64,000 bases of DNA, from the NCBI GenBank assembly GCA_030141605.1, contig JAQGDQ010000958.1, positions 1 through 64,000 of the forward strand. The letters run 5' to 3'. The position numbers were made by a program, and so were the translations under genes. The stretch is from Tubiluchus corallicola. Lineage: Eukaryota; Priapulida; Priapulimorpha; Priapulimorphida; Tubiluchidae. Within the stretch, counting starts at the first letter, position 1; each line of letters opens with the position of its first letter. The notes below the pieces were generated by a model. The model was given only the letters and a program-made list of their open reading frames with translations. It was not told the origin of the DNA and made no database searches. This document shows, piece after piece, positions 36,701 through 51,700 of the stretch.

Positions 36701-39700
36701 GGTTACAATGATGTAATGATGTAAACAAAGTGACGGCCCGTCCACTAGCGGTCAGCTTGCGAAACAAAGGACTGCGTCTGCATAATATGTGGGAAGTTTT
36801 TAGCAGACCAGATTTTGTCCGATTCTTCCGATATCCGTAAAACCGAGGTCCGACAAACCGAGATATGAGTGTATTTTTATTGCTGATTTGAAATTTATTC
36901 AAAAACCAAAAATTCAATTAGGTTTCTCTCCACTGGTTCCAAAACTTAACACAAGTTTTGTATTAAGTATGTATTAAGCTGTCTGGTGAAAGAATAAGTA
37001 ACTGCTGGGTTTCATTTTAGCCATTTAAATTGCAGAGGGAGGATCAAAACATGGCTGAAACAACTCAGCTGGTGCAGTGCCTCATCTCTCAATCATAAGC
37101 AAGGTTCCAGTTCTGCCACAATCATGTGATTAAGTACACCCTGTTATTAAGCGTTGGATTGCAGTTTCCAGTTTGCAAAGCTGTAAAAAAGAAAACCAGG
37201 TGACGTACTTTGAGCTTGCACATGGCGTAACGTCTGCGGTGGTGGAGCGTACATTTGTCGGCCATCTTGGCTCATCGTGTAAGCCGGATTGTACTGCGAC
37301 TGCGGCGGCATGTGCGACTGTTGCTGCTGCTGCTGTGCGGCCATCATTTGTGCCGCTTGTTGTTGACGTTGCATCATCTGTGAAGAAAGGATAACGTAAA
37401 CTAGCTTTTTGAGAGGAACAGATCAGATCAGTCCTAAAATTCACACTTTATTAATAACTACAGGGATAAAAGCTATTATCATAATGTATAGGCTAGTGAT
37501 AGATAAATGTTTGTATCTACAAGCGGAGATACAGCTTATTTAATAAGCCTCTTCACAGTTCCAGCGACTGATGATGATCGTGAAAAGGTCAAAGGTTAAG
37601 TGCACCAGACAACGCATTTGTGTACACTTCACAACGCCTCACAGCCCAAGTTACTGTAATACTAATTAGTATTAACAGCTAGCTAGAACTTTACCTAGTT
37701 CATTTTTCATCGTTCCAAAGCAAGATCCTGCTAGTAAATCACTCTATGCACACACTAATGCATAATTAAGTAAAGTCCACGTAAAACAACTAACGTTAGC
37801 TTTGCTTTACCGACACATCACATGATGGTTGTAGTTAAGACATGTTCCTGTGGTACACTTAACCTTTGACCTGCAGCAACAGAGTGTGCACCACAAGGAA
37901 ACTGTTAAAAGGCTTATTGGAAAGGAAATGATTAGATTGCTTAGGGGAGACAACAATGGGTGGTAGACGAATGAAAAAAACCCTGGAACAGGTAAGAGAG
38001 TGAGTAAAGGTGAGTGAAACAATGCAGGTAACTGTAAATCTTGAAACTAGTTAGAACTGTCGTTAAACTTGTTACCTGAATGTTGGGAGGCATGGAATGT
38101 CGTGGTGCCTGTGATGGCATGTACTGATTCGGCGGATGCTGAGGATGACGAGCTTGTAGCAACGTCTGCAGTGCCGCTTTAGACTGGGAACGTTGAGCAT
38201 ATGGCGCCCGCTCAAATTTCGGTCCGCCTGTAGAGAAATATTTCCACAACATCAAATACTGTGTTGACCAAATTACTAAAGGATTTAGCAAAAACTTACA
38301 ATGGAGCTTGGTACACTTAACATAATCATCTTTTATATGCTGATGACATAGGCTTAATCACTTAGCATAATCATCTTTTGTATGCTGATGATGTAAGCTT
38401 AATCACTTAGCATAATCATCTTTTGTATGCTGATGATGTAGGCTTAATCACTTAGCATAATCATCTTTTATATGCTGATGATGTAGGCTTAATCACCTAG
38501 CATAATTATCTTTTATATGCTGATGATGTAGGCTTAATCACTTAGCATAATCATCTTTTGTATGCTGATGATGTAAGCTTAATCACTCAGCATAATCATC
38601 TTTTATATGCTGATGATGTAGGCTTAATCACTCAGCATAATCATTTTTTATATGCTGATGATGTAGGCTTAATCACTTAGCATAATCATTTTTTGTATGC
38701 TGATGATGTAAGCTTAATCACTTAGCATAATCATCTTTTATATGCTTATGACATAGGTTTAATAACTGTTCCAACATGATTTTGCCCATGTTGCTTAAAT
38801 ATTATGAATTTTTCAATCAGTCATGATATTTTGTACAAGTGGTCAGTTATGTTGTGGGCTTAGCGAGTGAAGTTAAGCAAGGTAAAGTGCTACTAATAAT
38901 AGGGTGGGTGACTGATATGAATCTAGCTTATTTTTTTCGGTATCATGACCTGGTAATCTATGACGACCACGAACCTGTTTCATACTAATAATTTTTACTC
39001 TCGTGGTTCAGACGTGACCAAACTATTGCGGCAACAATCAAACATGTCATTACATAGGCTGTTGGGGGTCGGAGGCGAATAATGTTTAGTCATGTGAATT
39101 GCTGCTGCTGTGTTGTTAAAGAAAAACAGTCGTCTACAGTGTTCCCTCGCTACTTCGCGGTTTGTTTATCGCAGACTCGCTGTTTTGCAGGTTTTCAAAA
39201 ATATTAATGTAAAATATTTATCGCGGTATTTTCGCTGTTTTGCGGGTTTTTGCGGTACTCCGTCTAAAGTATTTTCGCACGTGCGTAGTATGTATTGTAC
39301 AGTAATGTACAGATTTGCTGAATTTTGCATAAAAAATCACAAAATGTATAAAAATATATTAAAAATATTAATTCTAACATTAAAAGAATATTATAAATCA
39401 TAAAAAATTACCATTTACATTAAATAGTGTTTTTATTCGGCGGATGAATACACACCAAAAATCGGGAGATCGTATGCTGCAGTTGGCCGCCATTACGGGA
39501 TCAACGAATCTACGGTTCGTTATATCAAGAGTGTGGTGAGGGTTTATAAAGACTTAAAATAATGTATAGCTACTAAAACAAGTATAGCGTCCCTACTTTG
39601 CGGAAATTCACTTATCGCGGGTGGGCCTGGAACGGAACACCCATGATAAGTGAGGGAACACTGTAGTTAGTATGTTAGACATAGTATGAAACAGACATAA

Positions 39701-42700
39701 TTATGAATGTTCGTTAAATTTTTAAGTTTAATTTCAGTCGATCAGAAGCGGATGTAATAATAACTTACTTCACAGCTCATTCGATGGCAAGTTTTTAATG
39801 TTAATTAATAATAACGAATAATTACCATTAAAATCATAATGTCATTCCACTATAAACGAATATCAAGTTGTGATTTTGGCCAGGTCAAAACAGTTCCACG
39901 GTTGATTTGACGATACATTATCTCTATGCTTTAGTTCATTATAAATACACATAATACATGCAAACACTCAGACTCTAAATACATTCATTTATTATAGAAC
40001 TAAACGAGTCCTTAGCAGCACTTTACAAAAACTTTTGATAATTTGTACATAAACAAGGAATATTCCTAGCAGCAGAGGTGCATTCATTGTGTTAAAATGC
40101 AAATATGATAGTGTCATGAGCGTAACGCACTGACATTAACATTAAATCAGTTTAATGCAGCAGAATGAAAAGGGTAACATCTTATAAGATGCATGCTTTA
40201 GGAAAATCTTGCCCAAAATTTCGTCAAGTGGAAATGTTTTTAATCATTTCTTTCACATTTTATGCTATTTAGTTATATTCTATTGGGGTGTGGAAGGACG
40301 GGGAATATGAGAGCTCCGTTTCTTTCTAAACAAAACATTTATCAGACAATGGCACATCTCTCGGATGCAAAAAGCTGCGTGCAAAAATATCTTTAACTCT
40401 CTCTCCCAATTTGTGTAGCAGTAAATCTCCATTCATGCAACTGAATAACCTTTCATGCAACCTATCACTGTGCATAGCTGCTCCGTACTTACGGCAATAA
40501 TCATGCAAGCAACAGCGAATGTCAAACTTACCGTCTTGCCTATAAATGTCCATTTGACTCGGATAACCACCTTTTTTGGCATTAAACAAGAAGGAACAGA
40601 AAATTAATGACACAATTTTCTACTTTGGCTTCAAATGTTAAGGGAACAGATTACACAGATATCATGGCGATTCGTTACAAAAGCAAGATAAAAAAATTGT
40701 GATCTCATAAAATTAACAAGAAATTGAACACGAAAATCTTGGTTTTTGTTTTGTTTACACCTTTCTTAAAAAGACATTTACAAAGCATGATTTGCATTTA
40801 CTTTTATGTTTTTATTTACAAGGGTCAACAAAGTTTCAGAAAATTAAATATATTTTCAAAAAATTTTGCATGTTTAGAACAAAATAGGGAAATTTTTATT
40901 AATATATATCATAATTTATATCATATTTATATTTATATTTATAGATATGTTATATTTATTACCTGTGTGCGGATAAACTTAGAGCTATGTAACTTAAAGA
41001 ATGTAATGCTAAACACTTTCATGTTAACTTCGTAGGTGTTAACAACTGATCACAAAACCGAATTTTACTTTTTTAAGTTAAAGTTTTAAAACGTTTATTT
41101 TTAAACGTCTGTTCAGCTAAAGAGGTGTCTACTGAAATCAAACGTACAAAAGTTTTAATAAATTTAATTAAGGGGTGAATTGAAGTAGTAAATGTTAAAG
41201 TAACTAATCAATAGATGGCAGCACCTAAAATATACAGTTACAACTTTCACACTCTGCAATCAATTCGTAAATTAATAGAATTTAGTCATCATATAACATT
41301 GTTGACTTTTTCATAATGTACACACAAAGATCATCCTTGATGAGATGGTTAAGTGATCAAGAAAATTTCACGTGTTATACATGCACAAAAATTATCCTTG
41401 ACGTTCTGCCGAGTGATCAAGAAAACATGATTCATGATAGAACTTGTCTTCAACGATTTACTTAATGTTGGAAATAAAACTGAAAACTACACAAAACGTG
41501 CACATATTTCCTAATTAAACGAAATTACCGATTAATTACATTTTATACCTGGAGGAAGAGGCTGCTGATAAAAGCCTCCCGGTTGCTGTGGCGGCCCTTG
41601 AGGACCTGCGTACCAGTTCCGCTGTGTTGGTTGCTGATACATTTGCTGGTCTGCATAACCCGGTTGCATTCTTCCTGGACTTTGCTAAACAAACAAAAAC
41701 TCCGTTTGCTGCTGTTGTCGAAACTCACGACTGTTAAAGGAAAACTGCACCCAATCTTAAACTGTGGGTCAAAACAATCTACTCATTATAATATTGAAAG
41801 AGAACACACCATTTTTTTTTCAAAAATGAATTACGTGACAGAATTATTACCACACAAACACAATTTCACATTTGTGCCACTAGTTCTTCCCTGTTACATG
41901 CATTTCGCCATACGCTAGTTAGACGGGCACTAGCACCTGCATTTCGGGAACGCGTTTTGCAAAAAACAGGTGCTGTACCTCTCAGTTTGTGACGTTCGAC
42001 AGCTCATGCGTGAGCACAGTGGCAAATTTGAAGCTTGAATTTTTATATTAAAACTTGCCTAGTTTTAGTACAACACACAGACTATCGTTCAGTAGCACTG
42101 TACTTCACTTTTGGCTTTCGCAAACACATGCAACGCGCTCGTAGAATGTTTTTGCTGTTGGAAATTATGTTAGTTTGTGAAGTTATCAATAGTTGGGCTC
42201 GCCCGTCATTAACTAAGTTTTTAATCTATTAATTAATTGCCAGAAATGCTCCTGCAGTATAATTGGTGTTAAAATGAAGACTTTTTATCGTACTTGAAAA
42301 TGGAGCAGTATATGAAATATCACCCTGTCTTCCTTTAATGTCTCTTAGGAAGGTTATTAGCAAGTCCTAAGTCAGCAAGTTGTGAACGTCTGAATGGAGG
42401 TTACAGCTGGGTGACAGTAAAATCATTTTACAGGAAAATTCCCAGGAAGCTAAAAAATCCAACTTCATCGAAAAGCAAAATCAAAACTTTGCAGCTGGAT
42501 TAACAACAAAATCAATACAATTTGTTTACTTTTTCAGTGATATTTTCATTTAAATAATAAAAACAACATTTATAAACAGGAAGTATTTAGAGTCAATACA
42601 ATGAATCCAGCAATACGTACCGATCTCGGACCGGAAGCCATGTACATCTGCTGACCCCGCGACGTCCTGCGTTTCTTGCTCACTTTTGATACTTTTTTAG

Positions 42701-45700
42701 GAGTTATGCTGGGCTCCGGTCTGCACTCAATGTCTACCGGTGGCTTGGGTAGCATATTAACATCTTTTCTCGGCTTCTGAAGAGCAAAATGCCAACATTA
42801 CTGAAGCAAAGTTTGATAGAAAATAAACACACAAGCGTCGTCTATTTGTTTACCGTGTTTTGCTGGTGGTGCTACATTTCCTGCAGATTTCATGGCTGCA
42901 ATAAATTGAAATTGAAATAATCCGAAAATAAATGTTTATTTACATCAGGGGTGTGCAACTTATCTGACTAGCCAGGCCACATTAAACTTTCCCGCAATTC
43001 CTGTGGGCCACATGCAGTTTGGTCAAGGAACCAAGTACAGTAGGACCTAATAACGATTTTTTTGAATCCGATTTGCGCACATCATTACTACTGCACTACT
43101 ACACTGAAGAAACTATTTTAGAACATATTAAAATTTATATTAAAAACCATATATTTCGTCATGTCCGACAGTGACATTAAGTGACAACGGTCTTGAAAGG
43201 GTTAATGCCATCCGATCTAGAGGAAAAAACTACCCGCACTATCTTTGCGATATTGGCGCAGACTTCAGCTGGATCGCGTGGGCCACACTTTCATTATGTT
43301 GACAAACCTCTTCGCGGGCCGCATGTAACCCCTGATTTACAAGTCAAGTTGCAATTTATGAGCACTAATGTATGTTCGAATTTTTGACTGGGAAGTTTTA
43401 TGTTATACAAGTACAAAGTAACTAAAATATTGATTTGTCCCAACATTATGAAAAATTCTGCACTGCAATGAGCATGTAAGGTATAATTTTGCAGCATAAC
43501 AGTGACACAAATAACTTCTGATGTCTCACGACAGTTCATTCAGACAGCCATTTTTGATTGCTTGTTTTTATTTAATTTGATTAGGTGTTCCCGGCACTGC
43601 TGGTTGGGCATAACTGTAATCCAGGAGTGCCATTGGTCAAAATGTTGTCCAACGCAGCATAGCAGCAGTGTTGCACACTATAGCAACAATGCTGCAGTTG
43701 AAACGCAAGTTGAAAAATTTGGACTTTATATTTGCAGCAGACAGCTCATTGTTTAATTCACGTAACTGCTATTGCTAACCATTGCTAAATATAAGATCTG
43801 ACAAAAACCTTAATGGCTGCCTTTTCCTGGTAAAAAGGCTTTACGTTATTTTCCGGCCCGTGTTTGGCTCAGATTACAGAGTACACGAGACATTTTCCGG
43901 CCCGTGTTTGGCTCAGATTACAGAGTACACGGGTCATTTTCCGGCCCGTGTTTGGCTCAGATTACAGAGTACACGGGTCATTTTCCGGCCCGTGTTTGGC
44001 TCAGATTACAGAGTACACGAGTCATTTTCCGGCCCGTGTTTGGCTCAGATTACAGAGTACACGAGTCATTTTCCAGCCAATGTTTGGCTCAGATTACAGA
44101 GTACACGAGACATTTTCCGGCCCGTGTTTGGCTCAGATTACAGAGTACACGAGACATTTTCCGGCCCGTGTTTGGCTCAGATTACAGAGTACACGAGACA
44201 TTTTCCGGCCCGTGTTTGGCTCAGATTACAGAGTACACGAGTCATTTTCCGGCCCGTGTTTGGCTCAGATTACAGAGTACATGAGACATTTTCCGGCCCG
44301 TGTTTGGCTCAGATTACAGAGTACACGAGTCATTTTCCGGCCCGTGTTTGGCTCAGATTACAGAGTACACGAGTCATTTTCCGGCCGATGTTTGGCTCAG
44401 ATTACAGAGTGCACGAGTCATTTTCCGGCCCGTGTTTGGCTCAGATTACAGAGTACACGAGACATTTTCCGGCCCATGTTTGGCTCAGATTACAGAGTAC
44501 ACGAGTCATTTTCCAGCCAATGTTTGGCTCAGATTACAGAGTACACGAGACAACATATACGGTATAAAATCTGTGCCATACAGAATCAGTCAGCAAGTTA
44601 CATTGTACCTAAGACAATTTTTGGATATTTTCTACTGAAATGAATGCGCAAGTCTAAATTTGTTATGATCGTTTTTTTCAATTTTCCCTAAAGTTCTGCT
44701 AGAGACACGTTCTAGAGTTTTAGCGAAGCTGTTTAACTTACAATAGCTTTCTCCGGAGGTGGTTCTAAATCCTCTGGAGGGAGTTGCGGTGGCTCCAAGT
44801 AGTATGTATCTGGCTTCTTTAAGTTGTGAGTATGATACAGCAATAATCGGTGTTGTTCCTCGTACTTCAGTGGCTTTCTCTCCATCTTAACTGCACCAAA
44901 CCACGCCCACGAGAGCGCCGCGGGGCTCTTGAGGCCCTCGAACAGCTCCCATGGACTCACGCAGATTTTGTTTGCTACTTGCAAACCCTGAGAAAACGAT
45001 GAAATCATTAAATATTTATTTTACTGCACCAAGTGTGTGGTGATTTAAAACACACAAAACTACATAAGTTAGTTTAAAATGGTGTAATGAGTACATATAT
45101 ATATATATTTCGTTATAGTATAGTATGGTATGGTATGGTATGGTATGGTATGGTATGGTATGGTATGGTATGGTATGGTATGGTATACTATATTACAGTA
45201 TAGTATAGTATGGTATAGTATAGTATAGTATAGTATAGTATAGTATAGTATAGTATAGTATAGTATAGTATAGTATAGTATAGTATAGTATAGTATAGTA
45301 TAGTATAGTATAGTATAGTATAGTATAGTATAGTATAGTATAGTATAGTATAGTATAGTATAGTAAATATACGTTAAAAGAGAATGTTTAAAGGAACATA
45401 CGGCTTTTACTGTATCATAAGTATATAAAAAAACTTACCTTCTTCTTATCAATAGAGTCAAAACCGGCAATCTTGTTTCCCTTGGTATCGACTAAGCTTC
45501 CGGTTGGCTCGCACACGATGACGGTGACTTCCTTTTTCCCGAGCGGCAAAAGTTGTTTGATGACGTGGATTTCGTCTGTGTGCTTATCGCACGTCTCTTT
45601 CTGAGTTTGCATCAATGTCTGCACAATCCCATAATCATCAATTGATTAACATTAATTAATCTAATTAAAATGCAAAAAGTGAATCGGAGAACAACAATGT

Positions 45701-48700
45701 CACAGACTCCGTGATCTCCCTTAATTCTTTGAATGTAGTGATACTGTAGCTTTTGCGCCACGGTTACTCTACAGTGACGCTATGGATGCTCTGTAGATGG
45801 GTTACCGTCTTTTAATGCTATGATTGCGTTAAGACTGCAATGTGTTATTGTCTCGGTTATTCTACAGTGACGCCATGGATGTTCAATAGATGGGTTACCG
45901 TCTTTTAATGCTACGATTGCGTTAAGACTGCAATGTGTTATTGTCTCGGCTACTCTACAGTGACGCTATGGATGTTCAATAGATGGGTTACCGTCTTTTA
46001 ATGCTACGATTGCGTTAAGACTGCAATGTGTTATTGTCTCGGTTACTCTACAGTGACGCTATGGATGTTCAGTAGATGGGTTACCGTCTTTTAATGCTAC
46101 GATTGCGTTAAGACTGCAATGTGTTATTGTCTCGGTTACTCTACAGTGACGCTATGGATGTTCAATAGATGGGTTACCGTCTTTTAATGCTACGATTGCG
46201 TTAAGACTGCAATGTGTTATTGTCTCGGTTACTCTACCGTGACGCTATGGATGTTCAATAGATGGGTTACCGTCTTTTAATGCTACGATTGCGTTAAGAC
46301 TGCAATGTGTTATTGTCTCGGTTACTCTACAGTGACGCCATGGATGTTCAGTAGATGGGTTACCGTCTTTTAATGCTACGATTGCGTTAAGACTGCAATG
46401 TGTTATTGTCTCGGTTACTCTACAGTGACGCCATGGATGTTCAATAGATGGGTTACCGTCTTTTAATGCTACGATTGCGTTAAGACTGCAATGTGTTATT
46501 GTCTCGGTTACTCTACAGTGACGCCATGGATGTTCAGTAGATGGGTTACCGTTTTTTAATGCTACGATTGCGTTAAGACTGCAATGTGTTATTGTCTCGG
46601 CTACTCTACAGTGACGCTATGGATGTTCAATAGATGGGTTACCGTCTTTTAATGCTATGATTGCGTTAAGACTGCAATGTGTTATTGTCTCGGTTACTCT
46701 ACACTGATGCTATGGATGTTCAATAGATGGGTTACCGTCTTTTAATGCTATGATTGCGTTAAGACTGCAATGTGTTATTGTCTTTTAGTGTCATAACTAG
46801 TATGGCATTCTTGCTGTCTGATAAATGCTATGTGATTGCAATAACATTGTAAACTGGTTACTTTAATCTTAACGCTTTAATTGTCATGACATTTAATTTT
46901 AGTGACGTTGGTAGTGGTGAATCTATGCAACGCAGATGTAGTATTTCCTACTATAGAGATTCTGAAAGAATAAAAATTTGAAATAAAATCGTATTAAGAC
47001 TGAATTAAAATAACTGAAATAAAACTGATTCAGAGGATAGAAGTATATTTACTTGTCGGGTTGAATTTTTACTTAGATTTAAATTTATAATGAACTAGAT
47101 AACAGCTTCTATCTAAGATAAGTGACTATGTATATTGCGCTGAGATGTTTTAACTGTGTAGTGCATTTAATAACAAGAAACTGTTGCTGTTGTAGTTGTT
47201 GCTGTTGTGTTGTTGTTGCAGTTGTTGTTGATGATGGTGGTGTTGTTGTTGCTGCTGCTGTTGTTGTTGTGTTGTTGTTGCTGTTATTGTTGTTCTTGTT
47301 GCTGCTGTTGATGTTTTTGTTGCTGTTGTTGCTGCTTGCTGCTATTGTTGCTGTTGTTGTTATTGCTGTTGTTGTTGTTGCTGCTGCTGCTAATTATTAT
47401 TTCTATTACTATTATTATTATTGTTATTATGCAATGAGCATGATTACTTAAGAATGAAAGATAAAAAGACAAAGTTTTACGGGTTACAAAAAATACATAT
47501 TGTTTTGTGGACAAAAACAAAAATCTTGGCAGATTTTAATTCAAGTATTTCAAAAGCTAGTGTAATGTAGATGTTTTGTCTATGTTTCCCGACTCCCATT
47601 CAAAGCTAATGAATGTTGACGTACAGATGACGTGGTGCAACAGAGATCAGGTAACTTTCACCGGAGTACTGAGTGACGATTTCATTTTGCATATTCTTTA
47701 AGCAAACTTTCGGGTTTTTGAAAAAAAGGTGCAATGTAATGCAAAGATGCAAAGATCCTTCTGTAAGATGCTGCAACAAACACTGTTTGAAGCATTTAAG
47801 TCTCATACTTAACTCAAGTGAAACAACCGTTGCTCAAGTGAGTAGTTGTTTGAGAGGTGTGAACTTACCTTTAGTTTATTAATAAACTTGGCATAGGCTT
47901 TTCTTGGATCATCTCCCTTCGGATCTTTGTCTTTCTCACCGTGGCATTCATAAGCAGAGACTAGAGCGCTGTGTATAAGTACGGACTGCATGTCAATCAC
48001 TGTCCAGAACAACTCACTAGATAAAAAACGTAGAGAGAGACTAGAGCGCTGTGTATAAGTACAGACTGCATGTCAATCACTGTCCAGAACAACTCACTAG
48101 ATAAAAAACACACAGAGAAACACTAGAGCGCTGTGTATAAGTACGGACTGCATGTCAATCACTGTCCAGAACAACTCACTAGATAAAAACACACAGAGAA
48201 ACACTAGAGCGCTGTGTAAAAGTACGGACTGCATGTCAATGACTGTCCAGAACAACTCACTAGATAAAAACACACAGAGAAACACTAGAGCGCTGTGTAT
48301 AAGTACGGACTGCATGTCAATGACTGTCCAGAACAACTCACTAGATAAAAACACACAGATAAACACTAGAGCGCTGTGTATAAGTACAGACTGCATGTCA
48401 ATCACTGTCCAGAACAACTCACTAGATAAAAACGTAGAGAGAGACTAGAGCGCTGTGTATAAGTACAGACTGCATGTCAATCACTGTCCAGAACAACTCA
48501 CTAGATAAAAAACACAGAGAAACACTAGAGCGCTATGTATAAGTACGGACTGCATGTCAATCACTGCCCAGAACAACTCACTAGATAAAAACCACACAGA
48601 GAGACTAGAGCGCTGTGTATAAGTACGGACTGCATGTCAATCACTGTCCAGAACAACTCACTAGATAAAAAACACACAGAGAAACACTAGAGCGCTGTGT

Positions 48701-51700
48701 ATAAGTACGGACTGCATGTCAATCACTGTCCAGAACAACTCACTAGATAAAAACACACAGAGAAACACTAGAGCGCTGTGTAAAAGTACGGACTGCATGT
48801 CAATGACTGTCCAGAACAACTCACTAGATAAAAACACACAGAGAAACACTAGAGCGCTGTGTATAAGTACGGACTGCATGTCAATGACTGTCCAGAACAA
48901 CTCACTAGATAAAAACACACAGAGAAACACTAGAGCGCTGTGTATAAGTACGGACTGCATGTCAATGACTGTCCAGAACAACTCACTAGATAAAAACACA
49001 CAGATAAACACTAGAGCGCTGTGTATAAGTAGGGACTGCATGTCAATCACTGTCCAGAACAACTCACTAGATAAAAAACGTACAGACAGACAACGAAAGA
49101 AGTTACCGTAAAGTTGTTGTGAAACTTCTCCATATTCTTCTTCTTGTGTTTCATTTTTCTTGCTTTTTCTTGCAGTATTTCAGTCTTGCCAATTTTGCTC
49201 TTACATTGCAAGTGATAGCTTATTGGTCAGAACCGATAATTAAATTAACTTGATTTGCAAAATCTACAGATAATCTTGTTTTTATGTTTGTATTTACAGT
49301 AGTACCTCTGTTTTTGACCATAATTCGTTCGTAAAACGTGTTTGAAAACCGATTTGGTTGAGAACCGAATCATTTATTCCAATAACAAATAATGTAAAAG
49401 CAAATAATTCGTTCTCAAGCACCAAATGAACTGTAAAGTATTACTAAAACGAGATATAATAATGCGAAAAACATAATTGTTCCTGCATGAAAAAGCGGAG
49501 AAAAATAAGCATAGAAAGCATTTAGCGATGTTAGGCGATTCAAATCTTGTGTATGACTGTTTCTGGCGCGGTCGGTTCCGCTCGGCTCTACTCGGCTCGC
49601 CGTGCACGCGTTCATCACGCGTTTGGCGGTTGGTCAAGTACCGAAATTCTGGTCGAGAGCGGAGACAATTTCAGCTGGAATTTCTGATCGAAAACTGATT
49701 TGTACGAACACGGAGACGTTCGACAACGGATTTATGACTGTATTTCCCTGCTCATGATGCGCTCTGCAGTTTCCATAAACAAATAAATAAGGAAACAAAT
49801 AATTAAACAAGTTAATAATGAAATGGTAACTGACCTGTTAGATGATTTCTCCACAACTCCAACAAACACAAGCTGCATGAAGAGCTGCACCCACTCCGAC
49901 ACAAGCTGAATGTTTCTTTGTATAATGTCGAACATAGCGCCAACCTAATGGGTTATACGTTAATAATAAATAATATTTTTCGCTACAGTTGAGCCTTTTC
50001 ACAGTTCCAGCGACTGATGATGATCGTGGGAAGGTCAAAGGTTAAGAGTACCAAACAACGAGCTTGTGTACACTTGACAACACCTAGCAACCCATGTAAC
50101 TGTAATGGCAACAGTTTAACAGCTAGCTAGAACCTTACCTGCTTGATTTTTTCTTGTTCCCAAACAAGAGCCTGCTAGTAAATCACTCTATGCACAGACT
50201 AATGCAAAATTAGGCAAAGTACATGTAAAACAACTGAAGTTACTGAACTGACGAGGCAGACGGCTCTGCTTTACCCAAACATCATATGATGGTTGTAGTT
50301 AAGACGCTTTGCTGTCGTACACTTAAAATTTGACCTACAGGAAGTGCGTGTGTGCACAGCGAACTGTAAAAGGCTGTGAAACTGTGAAAAGGCTTACTGT
50401 GGAGCTCAATGTGAGAAATTGCAGAGATTGAAGCAAAATATAACAAGATTAAGAATCAAAGTGTATATTGACTTACAAGACTGAATCGCAGCTGCAGTGA
50501 CTCCTGTAAGCTGTTACGAGTTTTTGTGTCCTCCGGCCAGTGGAACTTGTCCTAAAACAACGAGTAAACTTTCAGTTGCACTGTAGTGTAACATCATTTA
50601 GCGAACCTGCTAGGGACCCTGGAAAAAGTACTCTATAATTGAGGTACTCTTTTTTTAACCCTTTCAGTCCCAAATTATTTTTAAATAAGAAGAAATTTTT
50701 TGGCTTGGTACTTTTATTCAGTATGTCCATCTTGTTTACACATAATAATTATTTTTTTCTACCTGTACCCGCGTGCTAAATATAGCCTGTATCCCAAGGG
50801 ATACTTTGGGATCCAATGGAAGCATAAAATGTGCTTCATTTTGTAACTGCTGATAATTTTTTAAAGTATTTAAGACATTTAGTATGCACGCTATGCTGAT
50901 CTGTACAAAGTCATCTCTAAAGTGCTGTACCTTGCGCAGTTTTTTATGCTATGTAGATTTTCTAGTTTGCCATTTTATCACCATTTTAGCCTATTGTTAT
51001 TGGCTTACATCAAAAAAACTATTAACAGGTCAAATAACTGTCAGTTTAAAATTTTATTAATTTTAAAGGCAGAAAATATTCTCGTATCCCACGGGATACA
51101 ACGGGTATGAAAGGGTTAAGCATACGAAGCTAATCATATGTATAGAGCTACTAGATGGACAACTACGTAGTAATAAATAAGTGTATTACAGTGTTCCCTC
51201 ACTTATCGCGGGTGTTCCATTGCAAGCCCACCCGCGATAAGTGAATTTCCGCAAAGTAGGGACGCTATACTTATTTTAGTAGTTATACATTATTTTAAGT
51301 CTTTATAAACCCTCCCCACACTCTTATACATAACCCTTTCCCATTCCCTTAATAATAAATTTCCCATACTGTACATGTACCCTTTAAAACTTTACTTAAA
51401 TGTTCATACGAATGTTTTAAACTCTTAAACATAGATACGTAATTTTAAAAAATTGACGTGTGTTGTGTACAATCTCACGTCAGCAAGTAGCATCTCAACC
51501 GGGCGCAAGTACTACATTTCATTTTTGGTGTGTATTCATCCGCCGAATAAATACACTATTTACTGTAAATACTAATTTTTTATGATTTATAATATTTTTT
51601 AATGTTAGAATTAATATTTTTAATATATTTTTATACATTTTGTGATTTTTTATGCAAAATTCATCAAATCTATACATTACTGTACAATACGTACTGCGCA

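Noticed and set aside
40326-40613. 95-codon minus-strand frame as a separate gene
   Set aside because: Its first part is explained by the MED12 microexon with a good donor; the rest has no recognised family.
43782-44643. Frames of up to 261 codons with FGSDYRVH repeat
   Set aside because: 44-bp minisatellite artefact in a MED12 intron, parallel frames open.
47122-47520. Val/Leu-rich and Asn/Gln-rich short proteins
   Set aside because: Low-complexity GTT/GCT tract inside an intron; no exon phase fits MED12.
48152-49111. Plus-strand frames ([14 protein letters not shown] repeat)
   Set aside because: Antisense of the MED12 81-bp array; the minus strand carries the true coding homology.
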